Below the pieces are notes generated by a model that was not told the DNA's origin, did no database searches, and worked only from the letters and a program-made list of their open reading frames with translations. Positions 1-11,300 of a stretch of DNA of 64,000 bases are shown here, piece after piece. Within the stretch, counting starts at the first letter, position 1; the number at the start of each line of letters is the position of its first letter. Location: the NCBI GenBank assembly GCA_964017235.1, contig OZ024934.1:86580706-86644705 (forward strand). Reading direction: 5' to 3'. The position numbers were made by a program, and so were the translations under genes. Source of the DNA: Sabellastarte sp. h YS-2021 (taxonomy: Eukaryota > Annelida > Polychaeta > Sabellida > Sabellidae).

Positions 1-1195
1 TTGTCAACCCATTGGTTTTGTGTCCTGCAATGCCATTGCTGGGGCCATTACTGTGACCATTGGTGTGGATGGAATGGTTGTTCTGTTCCTTGACTTGAGC
101 ACGTTGCATGGTTCGTCTAATACACCTGGGAAATTGACAGTAAATGTTTAAAATGTTTTCTCAATGAAAAAGGAAAACACAAAAGTTTACATGTATGGTC
201 ATCTGTGCTATTTTCGTGTCAATGGTGTTTTCGTGCATCCCATTTTCTGTGGGTTTGAATGTAAATTATGCTGTAATATTCTGAAACTTTGCTTGCATTA
301 ATATTTTTATCATTGGAAATAGTAGTTTCAATAAAAATATCACGGAAAAACAATTTTACAGAGAAGTGCTGCTTGACGCATTGTTTTTCATGTGATTAAT
401 GGATGCTTTAACTTAAATAAGAAAATTCTATTTTTGCTGTTGTCACATGACCCCATGCCATTCGGATAGTATATTAATCTATATGAATTACATTTTGATG
501 AGCAATATTTTTGGAAGATACAATCCAGAGCACCTGCAAATTGACTAATTAGCATGTAACACGAAAACTCCACAGTAAATATTTTTATATGTCAATTATT
601 CTCATAATATTTTTGGCTTCAAAATAGGTTTTAAAAGTAAAAATATTTATTTCTATTCTGTAGCTTCGAAATATATACAAATTTATAAGCATTAAATATG
701 TTGTATATTTGAAATTAATTTGTAAGAGCACTAATGGAACTCGGACATTTTTAATAGCATGAAAACCCCATGGATCACCATATATGTATGGGGGATACAC
801 AGATAGACATTGCATGCTCATCCTACCTAGTTAGATAATTGTGAGTGTACGATCTTGAACATACTTGATAAAATTTTGCAAAATTTTGAGAAAATGTGGT
901 ACATTGGGCCTGATTAAAAGTTGAAAAAGCACTGCAGTCCTTTATCCACTTCCCCAAACTAAGGCAGATTTCATGAGAGGTCTTAGCCCAGTATCAGACT
1001 CAAAGTTAAGACTGTTGATTTCACCAATGCTCTGTCTCAGCTTTGGCTGAGAAACCGGCTCAAATGGCCAGGATTGATAGATCTTGGGCACAAATTCTGG
1101 AAACAAATTAAGGCTCAAATATGACCACCATAATTATTTCTCCACTTTAAAATTTGACATGGCTAAAAATAACATACACATATATAAAATACACC
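1..1195. other. Intergenic, no gene seen
   Basis: AT-rich sequence with only short, unconvincing open frames (such as those at 388-573 and 585-821 on the minus strand). No splice-framed coding segment, RNA gene or repeat family was recognised. Confidence 0.5.
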
Positions 1196-1196
1196 C

Positions 1197-1590
1197 TGAA
1201 TTTATTTATTTATTTAGGGTTTTTATGTCGCTTTCAACAGTGTAAATGTAAATGTTATAGTTTATAGTCTAGGATCAGTATATATATACTATGACTCGAC
1301 TTTACATTTACACCCTGGCCTGGGTTTCAGAACTTTTTCACACAGGTTATCTGTCTCAGTTCCCTCAGGGAACATACTAGGGTGCTGCCACAATAGGGCG
1401 CACACACTAAGAACCCACTAGCAGTGTGGTACCCATTGATCCTGGGTGGAGAGAGGCACAGTCCAGGTTAACATCTTGCCCAAGGATGTTATCCCACATG
1501 AAACAGTCGGCGTCACCAGGGATCGAACCCACAAGTTGGCCACAACCCTTGGATTATGAGTCCAACACCCTACTAAATGAGCCACACAAG
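1197..1590 (-). mobile_element. tRNA-derived SINE, head type B (Met-tRNA-like)
   Basis: Read on the minus strand, the head at about 1590-1510 has an A-box-like TGGCTCATTTAGTAGGG, an anticodon-loop-like GACTCATAATC (CAT) and a B-box-like GGTTCGATCCC. The body contains an inverted TTTACATTTA/TAAATGTAAA pair at about 1246-1310. The 3' tail at 1197-1242 reads TTGAAAGCGACATAAAAACCC followed by AAATAAATAAAT. A Pol III-type tRNA head, an unrelated body and a simple (TAAA)n tail define a tRNA-derived SINE. The tail is nearly identical to that of the type A SINE at 10150-10384 although the heads differ. Confidence 0.75.
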
Positions 1591-1621
1591 ACCCTAAACA
1601 ATTGTGTCCCTGAGTGAGGAC

Positions 1622-1797
1622 AGGTAGTTAGAAGGGCAGAGGAAACCAGTACATACAGTTGGTCAAGGTTCTGTACTGTAAACTGCCAACCAACGGCAAG
1701 CAACTACCAGCTTTTCCACTTGAGGTAGGGCCAGGAACTGAACCCCGATCTCAGAGGTGGGAGGCGAGTGTTGCCACTCTGCCACAGTGGCCCCTAA
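1622..1797 (-). mobile_element. tRNA-derived SINE, head type A (tail missing)
   Basis: On the minus strand this begins GGGGCCACTGTGGCAGAGTGG (A-box region) and has a B-box-like GGTTCAGTTCC, then the body found in the full copy at 10150-10384 (the CAGTTTACAGTACAGAACC block and the TACTGGTTTCCTCTGCCCTTC block). The (TAAA)n tail is absent, so this is a 3'-truncated copy adjoining the type B SINE. Confidence 0.75.
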
Positions 1798-4700
1798 AAT
1801 ACACCCTAATGTGGTCTTTGGACATTTCTATGTGGTTACAAGGTATTCCACTGGAAAATAGCATTTTGTCTGAACTAAAATGTGTCAAAGGATTTCAAAA
1901 ATCTGTCAAAAACACTTGTGTTTGTTTTAAGATATTTTCATAAATTGGTCATAAACAATCCACAGCTACTAAACTGGCCCATTGTCGTGCAAGTCATCAA
2001 GGCTACTGTCCCCCTTTCCCCGCTCGTATATGGTTAATATATAATTGGGGTTTACACATAATACCACTAACGTAAATATATAACGTTGCGTCTGTGACGT
2101 TAGCCACAGTTAAATATTCTATTTTCGCTCACACAGTACTGCGGGCTATAACTACGAGATTATCCGAATTATGATAATGTTAGAACAAGTACCACAAACA
2201 CAGTGACGTGTGGACCTAATACAAAACATGCTTTTGAAATGATTTCCCACGAACCCCTTTCTATTCACAATACTACCCCAACCATTCAAAGTTTATCAAG
2301 TGAAAGAGGTAAAAAGCCACACACAAATATTTAGTCCACAAGATATTGTCCCAGTTTTCTACTATTCCAACCCAAAACCTTCATGGCTAAGCTATTTTAC
2401 GAGTTTTTTCAAACAATATGGGTAGCAGTTGATAAAGTCTGTGTTAAGCTGGGTACGTTTAGATTCAAGTGATTAAGATAGGGCAAATATCATATATGGT
2501 CAGATATTTTAATTCTGATAAATTTTGATAAATCAAGGACTCCTTTTATCAAACTTTACAGTTATGATAATAACTTTCGAAAATATAATTTAGCTAAACA
2601 TAACTTTGAACACACAATACTAGTGCATAAGTCACACCCAGGTGGGGCAACTAAAGTGGCGGAGGGAAGTAATACATCCTCCAGTTGATCAATATTCAAT
2701 CAGGATTTGGTCAATTAAGATACCCTCTGAAAGGACAGGCCTTAAGAGTTAAAACCTTAACCTCAGTGGTTAAAAAACATGAAGTATCGCTATACCACCA
2801 TATGTCTCTGTATGGGTAGTTCAAGTCTTTCCATTTGCTAAGATTTGAACCTGGAAGGTGTGGTAGGTATGTTATCCTCTGTACCATTTAGTGTGAAGTA
2901 AGTTTTCCTGAGCTCACACACAATATACATAGCCTGCTGAAATCATACCCAGTTCATTTACATCCATTCTTTACAGTTACTTAACATATGAAATTAACAA
3001 TAGTGCAATACTCACAATTTGACTTGTTTAATATAGTCGATATTCCAACAGGCCTACAAAGAAATGCTCTCTCAAATCTGTAATCAGAAAACTGCAAGAC
3101 CTTCTCTAACAACAGTGCTGCAACTAAAATAGTACTGTAGTCACTCCAGCCAGAGTGATATTGTTGCTGTAGTATTATCCTGCAAGTGTAATGTGTTACA
3201 CACAAAATAACCTCTCTTTAATATAGTAGAAAATTGGCGACCTATCAGTTTCAAAAATCTTTCAACACGTGACAATAATTAATGCACTTGTTCTGATGCA
3301 CAGCAACACAGTTTCCACACAGCCACACACATGTGCCAGCTTTACATAATGATTTGTAAGGCAAAACACAAAGATGCAGTTGGCCCAATGCAATATTCAC
3401 TGTGTGGACTGATGCAGTGCAGCCTTGAACTCCCTGTGAAAACTCAACTGAATGATGATGTGGTTGTATTAAAAAGGCGGCTGCATTCTCCCGCCAGATG
3501 TAACACATACTAATGGTGTGTGTGTGTATTGTTGTGCAGTAGTTATAAAATATCAGTAGTGTAGAATACGGAAGTCCGTTTGGGACAAACAAGAAGAAAT
3601 TCCATTATGTAAATTTGTGACTTTAGGGGTCGAAGGCCACAATGGCTAAGTGGTTAGATAATTTAATTTACATCCTATCATTTACTCTGGTCTCTGTGGC
3701 CATGGATTAGTGATGGATTGACAACCCAGACTTTAGAATTGAAGAGGCCACAGTGCAAAAGTACAGTTTATAATAATATTTCAGTTAGGCGATTCTACTC
3801 AAATATGTGGTTGTTTTCGATTCCAACTCATGGTGATATCATAATAGGACTTCAGAAATGGGCACTTATTACATATTATAACTCCTGATTTTGAAAGGGA
3901 TCTGTAACATCATCTTTTCCCCATACCTCTATCTGACTGGGTCAGTCTGCCTATCGCTCAGTCAACTGGCTACAAAAATTCATGTTGTTGATTAAATTAA
4001 AATTCTACCTACAAGAGTTTAATAGATTTCTTCTTACTCATTATGTTTTAAAATTTTTTTGTTGATTTTATTCCATTTTCTTTCATTTTGTCATTTAACC
4101 AGAAATTGTTCAAAATATCTGCAAAATTCTTGAGTGCAAGGACCATAACAGGTTTGACTTATCAGCTGAGTGAAATACTTTAAAATTCCAAGGGTTAATT
4201 ACAGATTACATGTGCTATAGTGAACTTCTAATTCTTTGTAGGAAGACTTACACAGAATAAACAATTCTTGTCCAATATGTCTTAATCGGGCTTCCATAGA
4301 AAGAACAGCGTGAACAAGGATGTCTAAAAAAACAATGTTTGCACTTACTGAACCCTTTTCTTTTTGTAGAGTGTTTTATTGCCCCTCAGACGACTCTTCA
4401 TTGAAATAGGAAGTAAGGGCCCACAGAAAACTCAAATGTGACAAAGAAGTGCAAATAATCCTTTGTGACAGTCAAGTGCATGGTTCTGATGTTAATTTTG
4501 AAAGTCAACCATATCCTGATCTTATGTTTGAAATACCAGATTTTACATCAATATAAACCTAAAGAAGTGATTAATTCAGTATAAATCTTTTTTTTTTTGT
4601 TGAGATTAAAGGGTATATATTGTAAGTCTGAAGCAATAAAATATCTTGGTTTAGATAGGTTTTAAACAGTGTTTTAGATAGGCAGATTGTTTTTAAAAAG

Positions 4701-5081
4701 AAACACTTATTACACATACTATCTATTTTTGTGTTTTAACTCAAAAAAAAATTGAACATGAAAATAATCAATAGCGTGTAAGCTATCACTTTGAGTTGAA
4801 GTTCAAAGAATATCTACAGTTTGGTAAAATAGTGAACACTTTTATCTTATACCAAGATATTCCTGACTTTGATTTATTAGAATTTCATATGGAAATACGT
4901 TATTTATTTCTTGAAAGTATTGCACAGAATCACGATATGTATAAAACTTTGTTAAGAAAAAAATATACATTTACATAAAAAAAAATATACATTTACATAC
5001 TTAATAGTGAAATAATGATTATGTATAAGAAAAAGAAGAGTTCCACATCCCCACGTGATTCACAAGTTTGACATTTGAACA

Positions 5082-5225
5082 CTAAATTGCGGGTTAGCAG
5101 GTTTGGAATCTAACCACCGGCTGTCACCTCTGTGTAGATTCGACTTCCACAAGGGACAATGCTGATGACCTGTCCCAATATGACGCTGGCTGTTGAATAG
5201 GACATAAAGCCCCAACTTTGACATT
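5082..5225 (+). mobile_element. Degenerate SINE with GGACATAAAGCCCC tail
   Basis: There is a B-box-like GTAGATTCGACTT followed by a body and a 3' tail, TTGAATAGGACATAAAGCCCCAAC. A second copy of this tail type is at about 12505-12540 (GAACAGGACGTAAACCCAAAC). The A box is poor, so this is an old copy. Confidence 0.45.
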
Positions 5226-6426
5226 GACTAGTTGCTACTGTGTGGGTTCGAACTCAGTTTCATGATAACATGTGTGTGATGTACAGAAAGCTTCTCATGT
5301 CCTCGTACCTAGAGCCCACTGTCCCATGCTAGTCTCACGTGGTACATACGAGTGCAGAAAATTAAACTGGTTGGGGTTCATTTAAGGATGTGCCAACGTT
5401 TTTCAAAAATGTTCAGAAAACCTGTAATGATCTCTCATGTGCTAAACTAAAATGGAAGAGACAAGATGGCCCTACAGGGTGGCTAATTGTTAAATATGCA
5501 CTTTATGGAACAAAAATAAGAACAAGAATGTGAGCCAAAATTCAAATACATGTTAATAGAATTGCACCGAACAGTGTGAACGGGGACATAAGCTGTTGAA
5601 AGGAATGTAAAACTCCAACAAGGATTTTATGTGCTAAGATAATGTGAGTACGTAGGAGTGGCTATCCAAGATTTCCAGTGACGAAAAACAATTGCAGTCT
5701 TGAAAATGATAGTGTAAAATTTTGTATGCATCAATGATGATACAATATGATGCCATACAATGTGTGTGCTCCCAATAGAAGCTATCTTGTCTGAGAACAC
5801 CAAAAGCAATGACATACAAGCCAATACAAAAATGTTTTTATTTAAAGAATTCCCCAACTTTTTACCAGTTGGTACGTATCATACATCATCATAAAGCCTA
5901 CATATCCTGTAAAAATTCCCACAACTTTCTTAGTTCTTGTTCGATTTTGAAATAAAAAATATATGTGTAATGCCAACTCAATGGGATGGGTTTGGTGTCT
6001 ACCATATGTCATAAAGGATGGATAGCTTAAAATATTCTCTCTATCTGACAGGGATAGGCCATGAAAGGCAATAGTTTGAATGCATTTTGACAGAGCTATA
6101 AATGTGAGACAATGGCGAGAGCCAGAAATCATTTACCTAACTTGAAATATCACCGCCACCACTAAATTATTTAGAAAAAAATTCTCTGTAAACGCTGAAG
6201 TCTGTTTCGAAGTATTTATTCAATCAATAAATTGATACTTAGACACGATACATGAGTACTAGATATGTCAGACAAGTGTATTTTACTTCTGATGTTTAGT
6301 TTTGACCTTCAGATTTAACGACGAAATGTGTTGCCATAATGTCAACTAAAATATTAGGGAAGAAAGATGTATGTTCGGAGTCATAATGTACTCATTTAGA
6401 AAGCATTGATTGATACTTTCATAACA

Positions 6427-6465
6427 ACCCCCCCCACCCCCACCCCCCCCCCCCCCCCACCCCCT
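6427..6465. repeat. Poly-C / CCCCCA simple repeat
   Basis: A cytosine run interrupted by single adenines. It is simple sequence with no coding or regulatory evidence. Similar homopolymer runs are at about 22365-22378 (C) and 39200-39210 (G). Confidence 0.8.
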
Positions 6466-8250
6466 TCTGCGTGGTGTTATCTCCAAGATACAATGTTATC
6501 TTTGTGAAGGCTATTTTACGGCACAGTGAGCATTGTCTCACTTCTTTTTAGTTTTGAGTATGTCTTAAACCCGCCTTTCTTTCTCATAGTGCCTAGTGTT
6601 TGCTTTTATTTAAAGGCATTTTTCCATCACACCTATTTGTTTTCATTGAAAATAACCCATCACAGAAACTGTAATACCCCTTTCACACTACAGGCGGTAT
6701 CACCCTTGGTAACCCGCGTGGGGGAAAATGTCCCTGTCCTTGGATCACCGTCTGACGTCCGTGTGCGACCTTGTGTGTCAAGTGGCAACTGTCAAATACC
6801 TTGCTTGTCCGACTAAAGTTTTAAAATATTTGAAGTTTCCGCCTCTGATTTCAGTACTATGAGCATGTGCAGACGATTTCACACATGCACGTATGAATTT
6901 TATTTTGCGGCAACTGAAGGTGTGGTCCACAGTGTACATAAGGTTGTGATTCGGTTGTCTTTCGGTGTAATACGGCGACATAAAGTGATTTAAGGTATTG
7001 GTCATTTCGCTGAAGGTGAGTTAAAGTATACTCAGATAAATGGGTTAATTAAATTAGTACAAATTTCACTCTCTTAACAGCTGTAAATATATATAAAACA
7101 GCAGTGGGACAACATAAGGAGAGCTGAGGTGGGGGAAAGCAGTTAAAGGTAGGCTAGCTGTTATTCCTCAGACTGTTTACATAGATCTAACAATATAATT
7201 ATAGATACCTATATGTATATCAAATTAAATCTAAGTCGGTCATTAAATTGGAAGAGCATGTTAGTCATTAAATGTCCACTTTATGATATTTCCTATATTT
7301 TGCAGATATGGACCTATATCCATACATATGCTAGAGTTGGTTGACCTTGCGGATTTCACCGTTTGTTCTCCACTGGACTTCATCACAAAACTAGACCACG
7401 GGAAAACCTCTCTATTATGAAGAGAAGTTTTCTCTTAAGAATGCAGTGCATTGAGCTGAGACACATCAAGTGGATAGCTATGTACTGTAATGCTTTACAT
7501 ATGGTATGTTTGGGCGCCATGCAAGGTACCTGCCTGTGTCAATAAAATAACAACTCCCATTGTAGTTACTGTACAGGTGTGTATGTTAAAATGGACGAGT
7601 GTTAAGTGCTTGTTTGCAAGTAATTACCAAACTTACCTCTTAGCCAAAGTAATTAAATGTGCCCTGACGTCATTCAGATGAATGGAAGTGATATTGTATG
7701 TACAGTTCAATTGTATGCAGAAATGACTGAGAATATTATGCAGAAAAATATGTGCTAATAAATGGTGATCTTAATGTCTTCAATGTGAACTTATTGATAT
7801 GACTTTTCTGGTACTCTACCCTGAGAAAATGATTGCACAGTAAGATAGCTGACAAAAGAAATATTATATATTAAAACCTTAAGGTTATTCACACTGGCAA
7901 ATGAGCATTTAAGAGGTGAGATAAAAATATTATGTCATTTTCATTTTGAGGTTGTCATGATCCAACTTTATTTAACTTATCTTAAGTTATTTATGTCCAA
8001 GCATAGAGGGCTAATGACTTCTTTACCCATTTTAATATAAGTTAATTGAGTGCAGAGATATCAATGCTATTCTCCCTGTCGACTGTGTATTTGTCAGAGG
8101 GATCGACTGGCATTAATCTGATATACCCTGGCAAATGGTTTTGATACACAGTTGATCAGAATGTTAGTTGTGGAAATATAACACACTAACTAAATCTGAG
8201 TTTTAATGAAACTTTATTCTTGTTCAGTATTATAGATTATACGTTAAGGA

Positions 8251-8258
8251 TATAAAAG
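8251..8258 (+). promoter_or_regulatory. Candidate TATA box
   Basis: TATAAAAG lies 21 bases before the first ATG (8272) and 33 before the second (8284) of the cysteine-repeat gene. A start site 25-30 bases downstream would leave the 8272 ATG at or before the cap, so translation may begin at 8284. Alternatively the real start site is upstream and this match is chance. Confidence 0.35.
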
Positions 8259-8271
8259 CACAACAAACACT

Positions 8272-8335
8272 ATGTCTTATAAGATGTTGCTCTGTGATGT
8301 TATTGTTCTTCTTATGTTCCTAACCAGTGTGAATG
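8272..8335 (+). CDS. Exon 1: signal peptide
   Basis: It encodes MSYK followed by MLLCDVIVLLMFLTSVNG, a typical secretory signal, and ends in phase 1 at a GTAAGT donor. The ATG at 8284 is an alternative start that still gives a full signal peptide. Confidence 0.8.
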
Positions 8336-11300
8336 GTAAGTGACGAGACTTCTTTCTTATTATTCAAAAGTGAGAAATTGAAACAATAGGAATACATTTA
8401 AAACACAACTGGTAAATAAACAAACTTGACGTAGACCTTAGTTCTTCAACTACAGGTGTATCTAAAGGCAAACTATGGTCAAACCAATGTGATTTAAATG
8501 TTAAATATGCTTCATTTAATCCAGTGTGTGCAATGTAATAATACCTTTACAGATACCTCATCTTGTATCGTAAATACATTTAATGCTATATGCCATGTAT
8601 GCTTTATTTTAGTAGAAGCCAATGTTGTAAGATGTTTTTTCTGATATCTTTTCTAAAATTACATACGGATTGATAGGTGTAAGTCTGAAATATGACACTG
8701 GTTACAGAGATTACTGTAAGATGTAGTATTATGTATTTTCCACTTGTAGATATGTGGCTTAGATCAATTAAAAGATACACCACATTTTCTTCTTTGTCAA
8801 AATAAAGTACTTTGCCCTTAGTTGGAAAATTACAGATGGCCTTACTGCAGAATAATGGATAATGGCCCATAGGTGCTTTCGACTGATCATATTGTAATGT
8901 TGCCCTCAGCACATTGTATAGGCCACGTCACAACATGCATTTCAGATGGAGGGAAAGAGTGTATAATAGTTGATAAACATTCAGAATTCACCTGAATGTT
9001 GCATACTTTTCGCCCTGAATAAAGCACTTCAGCTGCAGCTTTGCATTTAATTCTACCAACTTTGTGGAATGATCTATCCGAGGACATCCAAACTGCGGTT
9101 TCTCTGTCATCTTTCAGGAGCAAATTAAAGACACACCTCTTCGGTAAAACTTACCCTCCATAGCCTTCCCGTCTCCCTGACATCTCTGGTGTCTTTCTGC
9201 TATGTATCTGGATTCTGATTTTTGCTTCTACCCCCATGGTTCTAGCACCTAAAAGTCTGTTATGTGGTGGGGAGTACGTGCTATAAAAGTACTCATTGCA
9301 TTATTGAATAATATTCTGCGCTGAACAGCATCAGTTACTGGTAAGCAGCTACCAATTTTCCCACTTCAGGCCGAGTCTGGAGTTCAGAACAGGACCTGAG
9401 AGGTGTATTTTACAGCAAACAGTGAGATACCTGTAACTTACTCAAAATTATTCCCTCTCCATTTCTTCCTTTGAATCCTATTTTTCTTGTCCATTGAGAC
9501 AAGAGGACCAAGAATACCAAAACACACCCGACCCCCGTTCCCACCAAGAGGGCTTTTGGTCTATGTGTACTTTTCCAGTCAAATTTCCAAAATTCTGTGC
9601 TAAAACAAGGAACTATTCGCATAATTCTTAAAACTTTGTAACACTTGGTTTTCTTAAAACCTTGGTTTTCTTTACAATAGAAACCATTATAAGTAACGAT
9701 TTCTTTGAAACAAGTAATTGTCTTTACCAGAATATCTATTTGTTTAGTTGGTTTCAACCAACTGGATGAATTGGAGCTGTAATTATTACCTTTAGCAGAA
9801 TGTATCTTATTCTGCTGGTTTCAGTCAGCTAGATAAACCAGAGTAATTATTAGCTTTACTCTATTCTGTTTATTTAAATAATTAGGATCAACAGCAAAGT
9901 GGTACTTACTTGCTCCTCCACCCCCTTTGCAATAATTCATTACAATTGAAAGACCAAATCGTTATTCACACTTGTTTTCCATAATACCCCCAGGGACTCC
10001 GTGAAAATGAAAATATGGTACGAGCAGATAGATGGTAGGGAAATGCTCACTTCCCTCTCACTCGATAGGTTCACGACCAACACCATTGTGATCACAAATG
10101 TCATGAGCCAAATGTCTCACGAAATCATCGCAAATAGTAACATATACTATTTATTTATTTATTTGGGGTTTTACGTCGCTTTCAACACTGTACAGGTCAT
10201 ATCACGACGGGTAGTTGGAAGGGCAGAGGAAACCAGTACATACAGTTCGCTAGGGTTCTGTACTGTAAACTGCCGACCAACGGCAAGCAACTACCAGCTT
10301 TCCCACTTACGGCCATGACGGGGATCGAACCCCAGCCGCAGAGGTGGGAGGCGAGAGTGTTACCACTCTGCCACCGTGGCCCCCAGTAACATATACTAAC
10401 ACTGTGTACTAATAAGTTGGCAGTTTAATGCTCTTACAGACACTGAACAGTGAACGTGTACCGGTTTATTGTTAAGGGAGAGCCAATTCCATGTCTAGTA
10501 TAAAGGACTAAAAGATTGGAATCCATAGAATCTTCCTCAAATGTTCATCCCTATGGCTGAATGGATGTTGAACAAAGTTTCCGTTTTTTTTTTGAACCCT
10601 AGAAATTGCTACTACAGAGATTAGGTGCTGTAAAACTACCATTAGATCACATGAAGTGACACATGGGTCAGTAGAACCATATTTAGCAGAACAGTGCTGT
10701 TCTGACTCCTCGTAAAATCGGACCAACTTTTCTTTGAATCATACCAATTTCATCCAATGTCAGACCAATACGTTTTATGTAACACTGCTAACAGTCCTAC
10801 TGAAACACACAGACAGGCAAATCCTGGTGAAAATACCAATGGAGAAGACAATAAGCATGTCATACACTCGTGTAGAAAAAGGAGGCATGGAGCCCAGTCA
10901 CACATATGTCCCATTAAAAGAGATACGACAGGTAAATAGTAACATTCCACATGTGTTTTCACGACCTTGTCAAATAATTACTACATGAACAGACTCTGGG
11001 CAATGTCCCAAATACACCTTACGGGATATTAACCTTTGGATAGAAAACATGAAATCAACTGTACTATGTTTATGTTGTGTTCATGGTTTATTTACTACTA
11101 ATTACAACGGTTCAATACATCACTTCAAAAGATATCCATGGTCAGCACATACTTTCTGATTGGTTGACACGAGTAGTGCACCCAAGCTGTGACCCATCCC
11201 ACTACCAACGTAGCCCATTGCCTCAACACTAAAGTGAACAGACAGATATCATCAGGCTACGCCACAATTCATGAAAGTCCATAGACAAAAAGAAAAAAAA

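Larger units (their letters stand above)
1800..8240. other. Intergenic with degenerate SINE pieces
   Basis: No gene supported. Weak tRNA-like fragments occur at about 2840-2900 (minus, B-box-like GGTTCAAATC), about 3640-3665 (plus, TGGCTAAGTGGTTAGA), 5082-5225 (plus, with a TTGAATAGGACATAAAGCCCCAA tail) and 5235-5260 (plus, GTGGGTTCGAACTC). A cytosine-rich simple tract lies at 6427-6465. The open frame at 5842-6132 (minus) shows no recognisable domain and is not called. Confidence 0.45.

Noticed and set aside
1480..1590. Possible tRNA-Met gene on the minus strand
   Set aside because: A and B boxes and a CAT loop exist, but the acceptor stem does not pair and the sequence runs into a SINE body and tail.
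5165..5220. Hammerhead-ribozyme-like words (CTGATGA, GTCC...GGAC, then ATAAAGC)
   Set aside because: The pairing spacer is wrong and the GAAA core is not present. The same tail words recur in other SINE remnants, so this is SINE sequence.
5842..6132. 96-codon minus-strand open frame
   Set aside because: No domain, start context or splice context; AT-rich region where such frames are expected by chance.
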